Source of the DNA: Desulfobacterales bacterium
GTDB lineage: Bacteria > Desulfobacterota > Desulfobacteria > Desulfobacterales > SURF-7
Direction: 5' to 3'
Assembly: GCA_030145525.1 (NCBI GenBank)
Contig: JAQYVL010000071.1
Span: 1 to 32,585, forward strand
Length of the DNA stretch: 32,585 bases
In this document: piece by piece, positions 1 to 6,897 of the stretch
Layout: every line of letters begins with the position of its first letter
How positions within the stretch are numbered: the stretch's first letter is position 1
The notes under the pieces: model-generated
Databases searched by the model: none
Seen by the model: the letters and a program-made list of their open reading frames with translations, nothing else
Told to the model about the DNA's origin: nothing
Translations under genes and position numbers: made by a program

Positions 1-80
1 TGAGTTAAGATTGATGGCTTCGCAAAATGTCGACTGTAACAGATTCATCAAACTGATTTCCGGACCCGGGCTTAATAAAT

Positions 81-491
81 ATGGAGAAAGAGCAAATTGT
101 TGTCAGGATAAACGAACTGCTGCAAGAGATGTCGAAAGACCGTCTTGTTTTGCTGTTAAATCGTTTGGAAAAAACACCTTCAAGATGGAAGCGAAAGCAC
201 GCAAGAAAAACATGTTCCATTTCGGTTGACTTTGATACGAGCGACTATTCCAGCCAGAAGCCGATTCGGAATGTAAGTATCAGCGGGGCTTATGTTGAAG
301 CGAATGAATCCTTTTCCGTCGGTCAGCAGATTGTACTCTGGTTATCTATTCCGAATGCAGAGAACGCTTCTTTTAAAATACATGCAACTGTTGCCCGAAG
401 AGATGCCAATGGGATCGGAGTTAAGTTTGCAAATCTGTCCGGGTATCAGAAGGAAATGCTGGAACGGTTTAATGATTCGGATCAATTTTAA
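81..491 (+). CDS. PilZ-domain protein
   Basis: A 136-residue protein with a PilZ fold, the domain that usually binds cyclic di-GMP. A helical N-terminus of about 35 residues is followed by a basic stretch (KRKHARK, about residues 38-44) that fits the RxxxR half of the ligand motif. NVSISGA at about residues 64-70 fits the D/NxSxxG half. The rest is beta-rich, with 'GIGVKF' near the C-terminus as in many PilZ domains. No membrane segment or second domain is seen. The ATG has no clear Shine-Dalgarno sequence, so the start is moderately sure. It lies about 200 bp before infC, where enterobacteria carry thrS, and a terminator-like hairpin separates the two. c-di-GMP binding is inferred from the motifs; the output of the protein cannot be read from the sequence. 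Confidence 0.85.
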   Translation: MEKEQIVVRINELLQEMSKDRLVLLLNRLEKTPSRWKRKHARKTCSISVDFDTSDYSSQKPIRNVSISGAYVEANESFSVGQQIVLWLSIPNAENASFKIHATVARRDANGIGVKFANLSGYQKEMLERFNDSDQF

Positions 492-549
492 TTTGTTATT
501 CAGGAGGCCTGGAAAAACACATTGCCTTTATTTAATCGGATTGTTCCTG

Positions 550-555
550 TATAAT
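550..555 (+). promoter_or_regulatory. Candidate -10 box before infC
   Basis: An exact TATAAT lies in the AT-rich gap between the PilZ gene and infC. The hexamer 17 bp upstream (TTTATT, 527-532) is a poor -35, so the promoter call rests mainly on the -10 box and its position. Confidence 0.3.
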
Positions 556-618
556 TTTAGGGGTATTGATTTTTTTCTTGCATTTAATTATTATAAAATA
601 TAAATTAATTGGCTGTTT

Positions 619-650
619 GCAAGGCAGGGTGCCTTGCTGTTTCTTTATTA
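619..650 (+). terminator. Hairpin with T-rich tail between PilZ gene and infC
   Basis: GCAAGGC (619-625) and GCCTTGC (631-637) form a perfect 7-bp stem with a 5-nt loop, followed by the T-rich run TGTTTCTTTATT. It may end the PilZ transcript. If transcription starts at the TATAAT near 550, it would instead lie in the infC leader and act as an attenuator. The T tract is interrupted, so termination strength is uncertain. Confidence 0.5.
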
Positions 651-683
651 AGATACAACGAAAAGTTGGCGACAATCATTAGG

Positions 684-691
684 AGGAGGTG
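684..691 (+). promoter_or_regulatory. Strong Shine-Dalgarno that decides the infC start
   Basis: AGGAGGTG matches the complement of the 16S rRNA 3' end over eight bases and sits 5 nt before an in-frame ATA (697). No ATG, GTG or TTG lies in frame at a suitable distance. The next in-frame ATG (892) would delete a third of the protein. Confidence 0.8.
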
Positions 692-696
692 CTGGT

Positions 697-1221
697 ATAA
701 AAAGACCAAAACGGAACGGTATTAAGATAAACGTCAATAGAAATATCAGAGCAAGAGAAGTAAGGGTTATAGACTCGGAGGGCAACCAACTCGGAGTTCT
801 TGCTATTCATAAAGCGCTTGCAACTGCAGGTGATTTTGGCCTTGATCTGGTTGAGGTCTCACCCACGGCAAATCCGCCGGTATGCAAAATAATGGATTAT
901 GGCCGGTATAAGTATGAGCTGACAAAAAAGCATCAGGAAGCAAAAAAGAAACAGAGCTCATTCCAGGTTAAGGAGATCAAGATAAGACCGAAAACCGAGA
1001 CTCATGATTTGCAGACCAAGCTTGGTCATATAAAAAAGTTTCTTGGTAAAAAGGACAAAGTCAAGGTAACCGTCGTTTTCAGGGGGCGTGAAATTACGCT
1101 TTCTCAGCGTGGCCGCGAACTTCTTAATGAGATTGCATTAGAAACAGAGGAGCTGGCTGTGATAGAGCAGACTCCAAAGTTTGAAGGCCGTACAATGGTT
1201 ATGATTCTTTCGCCAAAATAG
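697..1221 (+). CDS. infC: Translation initiation factor IF-3 (AUA start)
   Basis: IF-3 binds the 30S subunit, keeps it apart from 50S and checks start-codon pairing. From ATA at 697 the protein has 174 residues, close to the usual 170-180. The N-terminal domain includes 'NIRAREVRV' and 'GLDLVEVSPTANPPVC' (ending near residue 64), then 'KIMDYGRYKYE', a lysine-rich linker and the C-terminal domain with 'FRGREI' and 'MVMILSPK'. The conserved N-terminal domain reads open upstream of the first ATG (892), which cannot be the real start. AUA belongs to the non-standard start class that IF-3 rejects, so excess IF-3 should repress its own synthesis, as known for the AUU start of E. coli infC. It heads the infC-rpmI-rplT-pheS-pheT block. 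Confidence 0.93.
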   Translation: MKRPKRNGIKINVNRNIRAREVRVIDSEGNQLGVLAIHKALATAGDFGLDLVEVSPTANPPVCKIMDYGRYKYELTKKHQEAKKKQSSFQVKEIKIRPKTETHDLQTKLGHIKKFLGKKDKVKVTVVFRGREITLSQRGRELLNEIALETEELAVIEQTPKFEGRTMVMILSPK

Positions 1222-1491
1222 GCGATCCGGTCAGTTTTTGTGCAGAGCCTTCTTTACTTTAATGATTGCATCATATTCATGGCGTGATGCTGCAATTCGG
1301 GTATTCGCGCCATCTGTGTTTGTATAAGGCGACCTGTTTTTGGAATTCAGAGGTTGAATTGATATCGTAATTTCGGAGCGCTTCCGGTACACCAGTGATC
1401 GTTTCTTAATTAAAAGACGTATAAATTAGCATGTTATAAAGTCGCAACATCGACATGCTGTGTTGAAAATAGTGTTAAGGAGAAAATGAAA
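1222..1491 (+). promoter_or_regulatory. infC-rpmI intergenic leader with two stem-loops
   Basis: This 270-nt gap holds no supported gene. GCATCA (1268-1273) can pair with TGATGC (1285-1290), with an ATT/AAT extension across a bulge. AGCATGT (1428-1434) pairs perfectly with ACATGCT (1453-1459), about 20 nt before the rpmI Shine-Dalgarno. In other bacteria L20 represses rpmI-rplT through structured leader RNA. These stems are candidates for such a site, but I cannot match them to a known L20-binding structure. Confidence 0.35.
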
Positions 1492-1689
1492 ATGCCAAAA
1501 ATTAAAACCAATCGTGCAGCGGCAAAACGTTTTAAAAAAACAGGGTCCGGCAAAATCGTTTACCGAAAATCACATGCCAGTCATATTTTGACCAAAAAGA
1601 CCACAAAGAGGAAAAGAACCCTCAGAAAGGGGCATATTGTGGATAAAACCAATAGGAAAGAGATAAAACTTCTCCTTCCCAATGGATAG
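1492..1689 (+). CDS. rpmI: 50S ribosomal protein L35
   Basis: A 65-residue, very basic protein beginning [15 protein letters not shown], the typical L35 start. It is part of the large ribosomal subunit. An ATG two codons earlier (1486) is possible. The Shine-Dalgarno AAGGAGA (1477-1483) lies 8 nt before 1492 but only 2 nt before 1486, and the family starts with MPK, so 1492 is preferred. It is followed after 71 nt by rplT, the usual pairing. Confidence 0.95.
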   Translation: MPKIKTNRAAAKRFKKTGSGKIVYRKSHASHILTKKTTKRKRTLRKGHIVDKTNRKEIKLLLPNG

Positions 1690-1716
1690 CCGGATATTTC
1701 CAGAGGTGACTTATGA

Positions 1717-1742
1717 ACAGCCCAATCTAACGGAAGGGCTGT
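1717..1742 (+). promoter_or_regulatory. Stem-loop between rpmI and rplT
   Basis: ACAGCCC (1717-1723) pairs perfectly with GGGCTGT (1736-1742) around a 12-nt loop, just before the AAGGAG ribosome-binding site of rplT. There is no T tract, so it is not a terminator. It could control rplT translation or be an RNA processing site. Confidence 0.35.
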
Positions 1743-1760
1743 ATTGCAAGGAGAATAATT

Positions 1761-2108
1761 ATGCGAGTTAAAAGAGGTTTCAAAGCAAGAAGGCGCCGGA
1801 AAAAAGTTCTGAAGCTGGCAAAGGGATTTCGAGGCGGTCGGAGCAAGCTGTTCCGAACCGCGGCGGATTCGGTTGACAAGGCTCTTATGTATGCTTACAG
1901 GGACCGCAGAGTACGGAAGCGTGACTTCAGGCGACTGTGGATATTGAGAATCAATGCTGCGGTAAGGATGAACAATCTGTCTTACAGCAAATTCATACAC
2001 GGGTTGAAGCTTGCAGATGTAAAGATTGATCGTAAGGTGCTGGCTGATCTTGCCATATCCGATCCAAAGGGGTTTGCGGAAATTGCTGCCCTTGCAGCCA
2101 CGCAGTAG
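1761..2108 (+). CDS. rplT: 50S ribosomal protein L20
   Basis: A 115-residue protein with the classical L20 layout: a long basic N-terminal helix ([20 protein letters not shown]), then '[14 protein letters not shown]', '[20 protein letters not shown]' and the C-terminal globular part. L20 binds 23S rRNA early in 50S assembly and in several bacteria represses its own operon. An AAGGAG motif stands at a normal distance before the ATG. Length and motifs are fully typical. Confidence 0.97.
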   Translation: MRVKRGFKARRRRKKVLKLAKGFRGGRSKLFRTAADSVDKALMYAYRDRRVRKRDFRRLWILRINAAVRMNNLSYSKFIHGLKLADVKIDRKVLADLAISDPKGFAEIAALAATQ

Positions 2109-2209
2109 TCATTTTTTCAAACAAACCAATATCCGGAGCTTTTCAACTTTTGCGGGCGTTTTTCGTTATGCAAAGCAGGGATTTCGGCTGAATTGATTGG
2201 GCGTTACCA

Positions 2210-3217
2210 GTGGAAAATACAGTAGAACAGATCAGGGATGAGGCGCTGGCTGAACTGGAAGGCGTCTCCGAAGTAGCCGGTATTAAAGATCTTTCCGTTA
2301 AGTATCTTGGCCGAAAAGGACTTGTTTCGCTGTTTTTAAGAAACATTTCAAGCCTTCCAAAAGAGGAAAGGCCTGAAGCCGGAAACAATGCCAACAAGGT
2401 TAAGAACCTGCTTGAAAAACGGTTTGAAGAGACACGGGTGCGGCTTGAATCCGGCGCAGCGGATTCCGGATCAGGCATTGACGTATCTCTTCCGGGAAGG
2501 CCTTCAAGCAGCGGCGTGCTTCACCCGATTTCTCAAATAAACAATCAGATCACGGATATCTTCGCCAGACTTGGGTTTGATATTGCAGAGGGCCCTGAGG
2601 TTGAGACAGACTATTATAATTTTGAAGCACTCAATTTTCCGAAAAATCACCCGGCCAGGGACATGCAGGATACATTTTTTATTTCGGACGATATCGTGCT
2701 CCGTACGCATACATCACCGCTTCAAATTCGGATTATGGAAAAAGAGCATCCCCCGATCCGTGTAATTATGCCGGGAAGGGTTTATCGGTGTGACTCTGAT
2801 TTAACGCATACTCCTATGTTTCATCAGGTTGAAGGACTTGTGGTTGATAAGGATGTCAGTTTCAGCGATCTGAAAGGGATTTTGACCACTCTTGTCCATC
2901 AGATATTTGATGAAGAGATTTCACTTCGTTTCCGGCCCAGTTTTTTCCCTTTTACCGAACCGAGTGCTGAGGTTGATATTCTCTGTGTCATCTGCAGAGG
3001 TAAAGGATGCCGAGTCTGTTCCCAGACCGGATGGCTTGAGGTGCTCGGCTCTGGTATGGTTCATCCTGCAGTGTTTGAAAATGTTGATTATGACACATCC
3101 AGGATTTCAGGTTTTGCTTTTGGTATGGGCGTTGAACGGATTGCCATGCTAAAATATGGGATTGATGATCTTAGAAAATTTTTTGAAAATGATTTCAGAT
3201 TTTTAGGGCAATTTTAG
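2210..3217 (+). CDS. pheS: Phenylalanyl-tRNA synthetase alpha subunit
   Basis: The catalytic subunit of the alpha2-beta2 enzyme that charges tRNA-Phe with phenylalanine. The 335 residues begin with the coiled-coil tRNA-binding arm (about 1-90), followed by the class II core. Visible core motifs are 'HPISQINNQITDIF', 'THTSPLQIR', 'MPGRVYRCD', 'THTPMFHQVEGLVVD', 'FRPSFFPFTEPSAEVD' and motif 3 'FGMGVERIAMLKYG'. A Cys-rich insert (CVICRGKGCRVC, about residues 259-270) precedes 'GWLEVLGSG'; similar knuckles occur in many bacterial PheS proteins. The start is GTG with only a weak ribosome-binding site. The stop lies 1 nt before pheT, so the two are surely co-translated. Confidence 0.97.
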   Translation: MENTVEQIRDEALAELEGVSEVAGIKDLSVKYLGRKGLVSLFLRNISSLPKEERPEAGNNANKVKNLLEKRFEETRVRLESGAADSGSGIDVSLPGRPSSSGVLHPISQINNQITDIFARLGFDIAEGPEVETDYYNFEALNFPKNHPARDMQDTFFISDDIVLRTHTSPLQIRIMEKEHPPIRVIMPGRVYRCDSDLTHTPMFHQVEGLVVDKDVSFSDLKGILTTLVHQIFDEEISLRFRPSFFPFTEPSAEVDILCVICRGKGCRVCSQTGWLEVLGSGMVHPAVFENVDYDTSRISGFAFGMGVERIAMLKYGIDDLRKFFENDFRFLGQF

Positions 3218-3218
3218 G

Positions 3219-5630
3219 ATGAAATTCAGTTTAAGCTGGTTAACAGAGTATATCCCGGTTGAAATTTCGGCAGCCGAGCTTTCAGATCGATTGACCATGG
3301 CCGGATTGGAAGTGGATTCCATATCCGACCGTTATGAATACCTGGACACCGTTATCACCGGCCGTATTGTTGAAAGTAAACCCCACCCGGATGCGGAAAG
3401 CCTGAAGCTCTGTGTTGTTGATATTGGAGGCGAGAAGCTTGAAATTGTATGCGGAGCCCCAAATGCTGAAATCGGCATGGTCACGGCCTGTGCAATCCCG
3501 GGCACGGTTTTCCCGGACGGAAGGGTCCTTGAAAAGGCGGTTGTCCGCAATAGAGCGTCAAACGGAATGTTGTGCAGTGAGTATGAGCTGGGTATCGGGT
3601 CTGCTTCTTCCGGTATTTTATCATTGAATTCGGATATCGCTCCTGGAGAAAAAGTTGCAAAAGTACTCGAACTTTCCGATACGGTATTTGAGGTTGACCT
3701 CACCCCGAACCGCCCTGATTGCCTTGGTATCATCGGTATTGCAAGGGAAGTTGCAGCCATACAGAGCGGCCCTTTAAGGTATCCTGAAAAGACGGATGCC
3801 GGTTCCGGTTCAGCTGTTTTTGATTATACCTCGGTTTCAATTCAAGATCCCGATTTATGTCCCCGATATTGCGCAAGGGTTGTTCTGGATGTTACCATGG
3901 GCTCTTCCCCTTTCTGGCTCCAGGATCGTCTCCTCTCTGTCGGGCTGAGGCCGATCAACAATCTTGTTGATATTACCAATTTTGTAATGATGGAAACCGG
4001 CCAGCCCCTTCATGCTTTTGACTTCGATAAGCTTGCCGATAATCGCATTGTTGTAAGAGCTGCTGAAAAAGGAGAATCATTCACGACCCTTGATGGGAAG
4101 GAGCGAAAGCTTTCGTCCGGAATGCTGATGATTTGTGATGCGGAAAAACCGGTTGCCCTCGCAGGCGTGATGGGCGGGTTTAACTCTGAAATCAGTGAAG
4201 AGACGCGGAGTGTTTTAATAGAAAGTGCCTGTTTTAATCCGGCTTCTGTGCGGAAGACTTCAAAAAGTTTGGGCCTGTATACCGACGCTTCCTATCGTTT
4301 TGAGAGAGGAGTTGATCCCGATGGTACGGTAGCTGCTCTTAATCGTGCCGCAGTTTTAATGCAGGAGATTACCGGGGGAAGGCTTGTTGAAGGGGTTATA
4401 GACGAGCATCCGGGACCGGCTGAGATTAAAACGATACCCTTGAGTGTTAAAAACACCAATCGGCTTCTGGGAACGGATCTGGATCAGAAGTCCATGGCGG
4501 ATCATCTCAAATCAATTGAGTTTTCTGTTGAAGAAAGAGGGGATGACCTTCTTGCGGTCACCGTTCCTTCATTTCGTGTTGATGTGTCGAGGCATGAAGA
4601 TCTTGTGGAAGAAGTAGCCAGACTTTCCGGATATAACAGCATACCAACGACGTTTCCCTTGATCCCTTCAGATACAAGGCTTCCATCCAGACGATTGGTG
4701 ATCAGGAACGAGATTAAAAATCTTTTGCTTGGATATGGATTTTCCGAGGCGATAAATTACAGCTTCATAAATCGTTCGGCCTGTGAACAGCTGAGACTTG
4801 GAATGGATGATCCCAGGCGAAACATGCTTGAAATATTAAATCCTCTGTCCGAAGAACAGTCTGTGATGAGAACCTCCCTGATACCGGGTCTTATCGGAAC
4901 AATGCATCGAAATGTTTCAATGCAGATTAAAACATTGAGGCTGTTTGAAATCGGAAAAATTTTTTTTAATACCGGGAAAGACAAGTTGCCCAGGGAGGTA
5001 GAAAACCTGGCTTGTATCTGGACGGGAAAAAGAAATGAATTCTCCTGGCATGACAAGGGGGTGGATTGTGATTTTTATGATATAAAAGGGGTTGCGGAAG
5101 GTCTTTTCAAGGCCCTCAGAGTCGAGAAAGTTAAATTCACTTCTCTGCCTGCTGAATCATGCTGTTATTTAAAGCCGGGTCATAGTGCAGGGATTTATGC
5201 CGGTGAAGAGATCATAGGGGTTGTGGGAGAGATCCATCCGGAAGCGGCCGCCAATTTCGATTTAAAGCAGCCTGTTTCTATTTTAGATCTGGATCTGGAT
5301 CTTCTTATTCCACTGATACCCGAGGAGAAAACATCAAAACCGTTACCGAAATTCCCTTCGGTTTCAAGAGACATTACAATGATTGTCGACCGCGATATAG
5401 AGGCGCAGTCGATTATTGAACATCTTGAAAGTGTTAATGAAAATATACTTGAAAAAGTACAGCTTTTTGATGTATATGAAGGGAAGCCTGTTCCGGAGGG
5501 AAAAAAAAGCCTGTCTCTGAGGTTAATTTACCGATCTCCGGAAAAGACCCTGGAAGATGAGTTTGTCAATAGTATTCATAACCGTATTTCCGGAACCGTT
5601 TTAACAGCTTTTAATGCAAAATTACCATAA
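3219..5630 (+). CDS. pheT: Phenylalanyl-tRNA synthetase beta subunit
   Basis: The large editing and tRNA-binding subunit, 803 residues, the usual length. In order it shows an OB-type tRNA-binding domain (about 40-150), the B3/B4 editing domain with 'LRPINNLVDITNFVM' and 'GQPLHAFDFDKL', a B5 domain with 'VPSFRVDVSRHEDLVEEVARLSGY', the catalytic-like core, and a C-terminal ferredoxin-fold anticodon-binding domain ('FPSVSRDITMIVD' to the end). The ATG is 1 nt after the pheS stop. There is no frameshift or missing block. Confidence 0.97.
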   Translation: MKFSLSWLTEYIPVEISAAELSDRLTMAGLEVDSISDRYEYLDTVITGRIVESKPHPDAESLKLCVVDIGGEKLEIVCGAPNAEIGMVTACAIPGTVFPDGRVLEKAVVRNRASNGMLCSEYELGIGSASSGILSLNSDIAPGEKVAKVLELSDTVFEVDLTPNRPDCLGIIGIAREVAAIQSGPLRYPEKTDAGSGSAVFDYTSVSIQDPDLCPRYCARVVLDVTMGSSPFWLQDRLLSVGLRPINNLVDITNFVMMETGQPLHAFDFDKLADNRIVVRAAEKGESFTTLDGKERKLSSGMLMICDAEKPVALAGVMGGFNSEISEETRSVLIESACFNPASVRKTSKSLGLYTDASYRFERGVDPDGTVAALNRAAVLMQEITGGRLVEGVIDEHPGPAEIKTIPLSVKNTNRLLGTDLDQKSMADHLKSIEFSVEERGDDLLAVTVPSFRVDVSRHEDLVEEVARLSGYNSIPTTFPLIPSDTRLPSRRLVIRNEIKNLLLGYGFSEAINYSFINRSACEQLRLGMDDPRRNMLEILNPLSEEQSVMRTSLIPGLIGTMHRNVSMQIKTLRLFEIGKIFFNTGKDKLPREVENLACIWTGKRNEFSWHDKGVDCDFYDIKGVAEGLFKALRVEKVKFTSLPAESCCYLKPGHSAGIYAGEEIIGVVGEIHPEAAANFDLKQPVSILDLDLDLLIPLIPEEKTSKPLPKFPSVSRDITMIVDRDIEAQSIIEHLESVNENILEKVQLFDVYEGKPVPEGKKSLSLRLIYRSPEKTLEDEFVNSIHNRISGTVLTAFNAKLP

Positions 5631-5669
5631 TTGCATCGGCAGTAATTCATAACCCGGACTGACAAAATT

Positions 5670-6020
5670 ATGAAAAAAAACGGAAAAATCGAATTAAACA
5701 TACCTGATAAGCTTTATTTCAGGATCGGAGAGGTCGGCAATCTGACAGGTCTGGAAGCGTATGTGCTTCGATTCTGGGAAACCGAATTCAAGGGGATCAG
5801 CCCGAAACGGACAGAATCCGGGCAGAGGCTCTACCGCAAAGAGGATGTGGAACTGATATATCAGATCAAGCATCTTCTTCATGAGAAGAAATTTACCATC
5901 CAGGGAGCAAGGCAGCACCTGAGTTCCAAGCGTAAGGGGAAAAAGCAAAAATCAACCTCCGTCACTTTTGAAGAGATAAGCTCCGAACTTCATATTATGA
6001 GGGAAATTCTTGATTCTTAG
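5670..6020 (+). CDS. MerR-family transcriptional regulator
   Basis: A 116-residue protein with an N-terminal MerR winged-helix DNA-binding domain: 'YFRIGEVGNLTGLEAYVLRFWETEF' at residues 16-40, then 'SGQRLYRKEDVELIYQIKHLL'. The C-terminal part (about 80-116) is a short helix, too small for a metal- or drug-sensing domain, and no cysteine pair is present. Genes of this type commonly follow pheT or ihfA in proteobacteria; here no ihfA is seen. It lies 39 bp after pheT and probably belongs to the same transcript. Its target is unknown. Confidence 0.88.
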   Translation: MKKNGKIELNIPDKLYFRIGEVGNLTGLEAYVLRFWETEFKGISPKRTESGQRLYRKEDVELIYQIKHLLHEKKFTIQGARQHLSSKRKGKKQKSTSVTFEEISSELHIMREILDS

Positions 6021-6048
6021 CCCCAACCCCTTTTGCCCGTTTTTCAGG

Positions 6049-6077
6049 TTGACAAGCATTGATTTTTATAATAATAA
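6049..6077 (+). promoter_or_regulatory. Promoter of the tRNA-Gly gene
   Basis: An exact -35 TTGACA (6049-6054) stands 17 bp before TAATAA (6072-6077), within an AT-rich TATAATAATAA run. This places the transcription start about 8-10 bases before the mature tRNA 5' end at 6094. The -35 is perfect and the -10 only fair. Confidence 0.6.
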
Positions 6078-6093
6078 GTTTAGGCTTGGATAA

Positions 6094-6169
6094 GCGGGCA
6101 TAGCTCAGTTGGTAGAGTACAAGCTTCCCAAGCTTGGTGTCGCGAGTTCGAGTCTCGTTGCCCGCTCCA
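6094..6169 (+). tRNA. tRNA-Gly (anticodon CCC)
   Basis: A complete 76-nt cloverleaf. The acceptor stem is GCGGGCA/TGCCCGC with discriminator T and an encoded CCA (6167-6169). The D stem is GCTC/GAGT. The anticodon stem CAAGC/GCTTG holds the loop TTCCCAA, with anticodon CCC at 6127-6129. The T stem is GCGAG/CTCGT with TTCGAGT. The acceptor sequence and anticodon agree with glycine, codon GGG. It lies directly before the rimP-nusA-infB operon. Confidence 0.95.
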
Positions 6170-6308
6170 GTTTTATGCCTTTTCCGGGCTCAGGGCGAGG
6201 CTGACTGTGGGTAGATTGTTTTGTGTTCATGCTGAATGCACGTTTATGGTTATGTTCATGATTTAGATAATTTTAATTACGATTTGGAAGTCTACCTAAA
6301 GCGGGAGG

Positions 6309-6338
6309 AAACGGGCAAAAAGCCCGTTTTTTGTTTTA
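6309..6338 (+). terminator. Intrinsic terminator or attenuator before rimP
   Basis: AAACGGGC (6309-6316) and GCCCGTTT (6322-6329) form an 8-bp stem with an A5 loop, followed by a T-rich run (TTTTTTGTTTT from 6327, partly within the stem). It ends only a few bases before the rimP start. It can terminate the tRNA transcript, but transcripts reading through it would express rimP-nusA-infB, so it may be a control point. Confidence 0.75.
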
Positions 6339-6345
6339 AAGGCTC

Positions 6346-6897
6346 ATGGAAGAGTTGAAAGGACAAAAGAAAAAGATCAGAAGGCAATCTCTGAAAAAGG
6401 ATCGCGTTAAAACAGCAGCGGTTCATGAAGAAAGCAGGGATATCGTAGCGCTGGCAAAGAAGATTGCAAAGCCTTTGTGCATAGCAGAGGGAATGGAATT
6501 GGTTCATATTGAATATCAGTATGAATCGGGAGGTATGGTTCTGAGGATTTATATTGACAAGCCTGGCGGAGTAACCATGGATAACTGTGTTCTGATCAGT
6601 CGCCAGCTCAATGATTTGCTGGACATTCATTTGGAAGGAAGTGCGGTTTACAATTTGGAGGTATCTTCACCAGGACCGGACAGACCATTGTTTGGAATTA
6701 ATGATTTTCAGAGGTTCCAGGGAGAACTTGCCTGGATCAAGACCATAGAGGCTATAGACGGGCGTAAAAACTTCAAGGGTGTACTTGCTGGTACATCTGA
6801 TGGAAATGTAAACATCAAGGTGGAAAACCGGGTCTTCTCAATTCCCAGTGAGGGAATAAAAAGAGCAAGGCTTGTTGATTACAATGGAGATAAATAA
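6346..6897 (+). CDS. rimP: Ribosome maturation factor RimP
   Basis: RimP helps late 30S assembly. The core begins near residue 32 ('RDIVALAKKIAKPLC') and includes 'LRIYIDKPGGVTMDNCVLISRQLND' and the family motif 'YNLEVSSPGPDRPL', followed by the C-terminal SH3-like domain ('GRKNFKGVLAG'). At 183 residues it is about 30 longer than usual, because of a lysine/arginine-rich N-terminal extension. No alternative ATG or GTG exists closer to the core. The ribosome-binding site is weak (AAAGG) and close to the terminator hairpin. The stop overlaps the nusA start (TAATG). Confidence 0.93.
   Translation: MEELKGQKKKIRRQSLKKDRVKTAAVHEESRDIVALAKKIAKPLCIAEGMELVHIEYQYESGGMVLRIYIDKPGGVTMDNCVLISRQLNDLLDIHLEGSAVYNLEVSSPGPDRPLFGINDFQRFQGELAWIKTIEAIDGRKNFKGVLAGTSDGNVNIKVENRVFSIPSEGIKRARLVDYNGDK

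Noticed and set aside
1581-2000. 139-residue open frame on the minus strand
   Set aside because: It lies opposite rpmI and rplT, which are certain, and its composition is the shadow of their Lys/Arg codons.
2109-2209. T-box leader before pheS
   Set aside because: No AGGGTGGNACCGCG-type antiterminator motif and no clear terminator are present.
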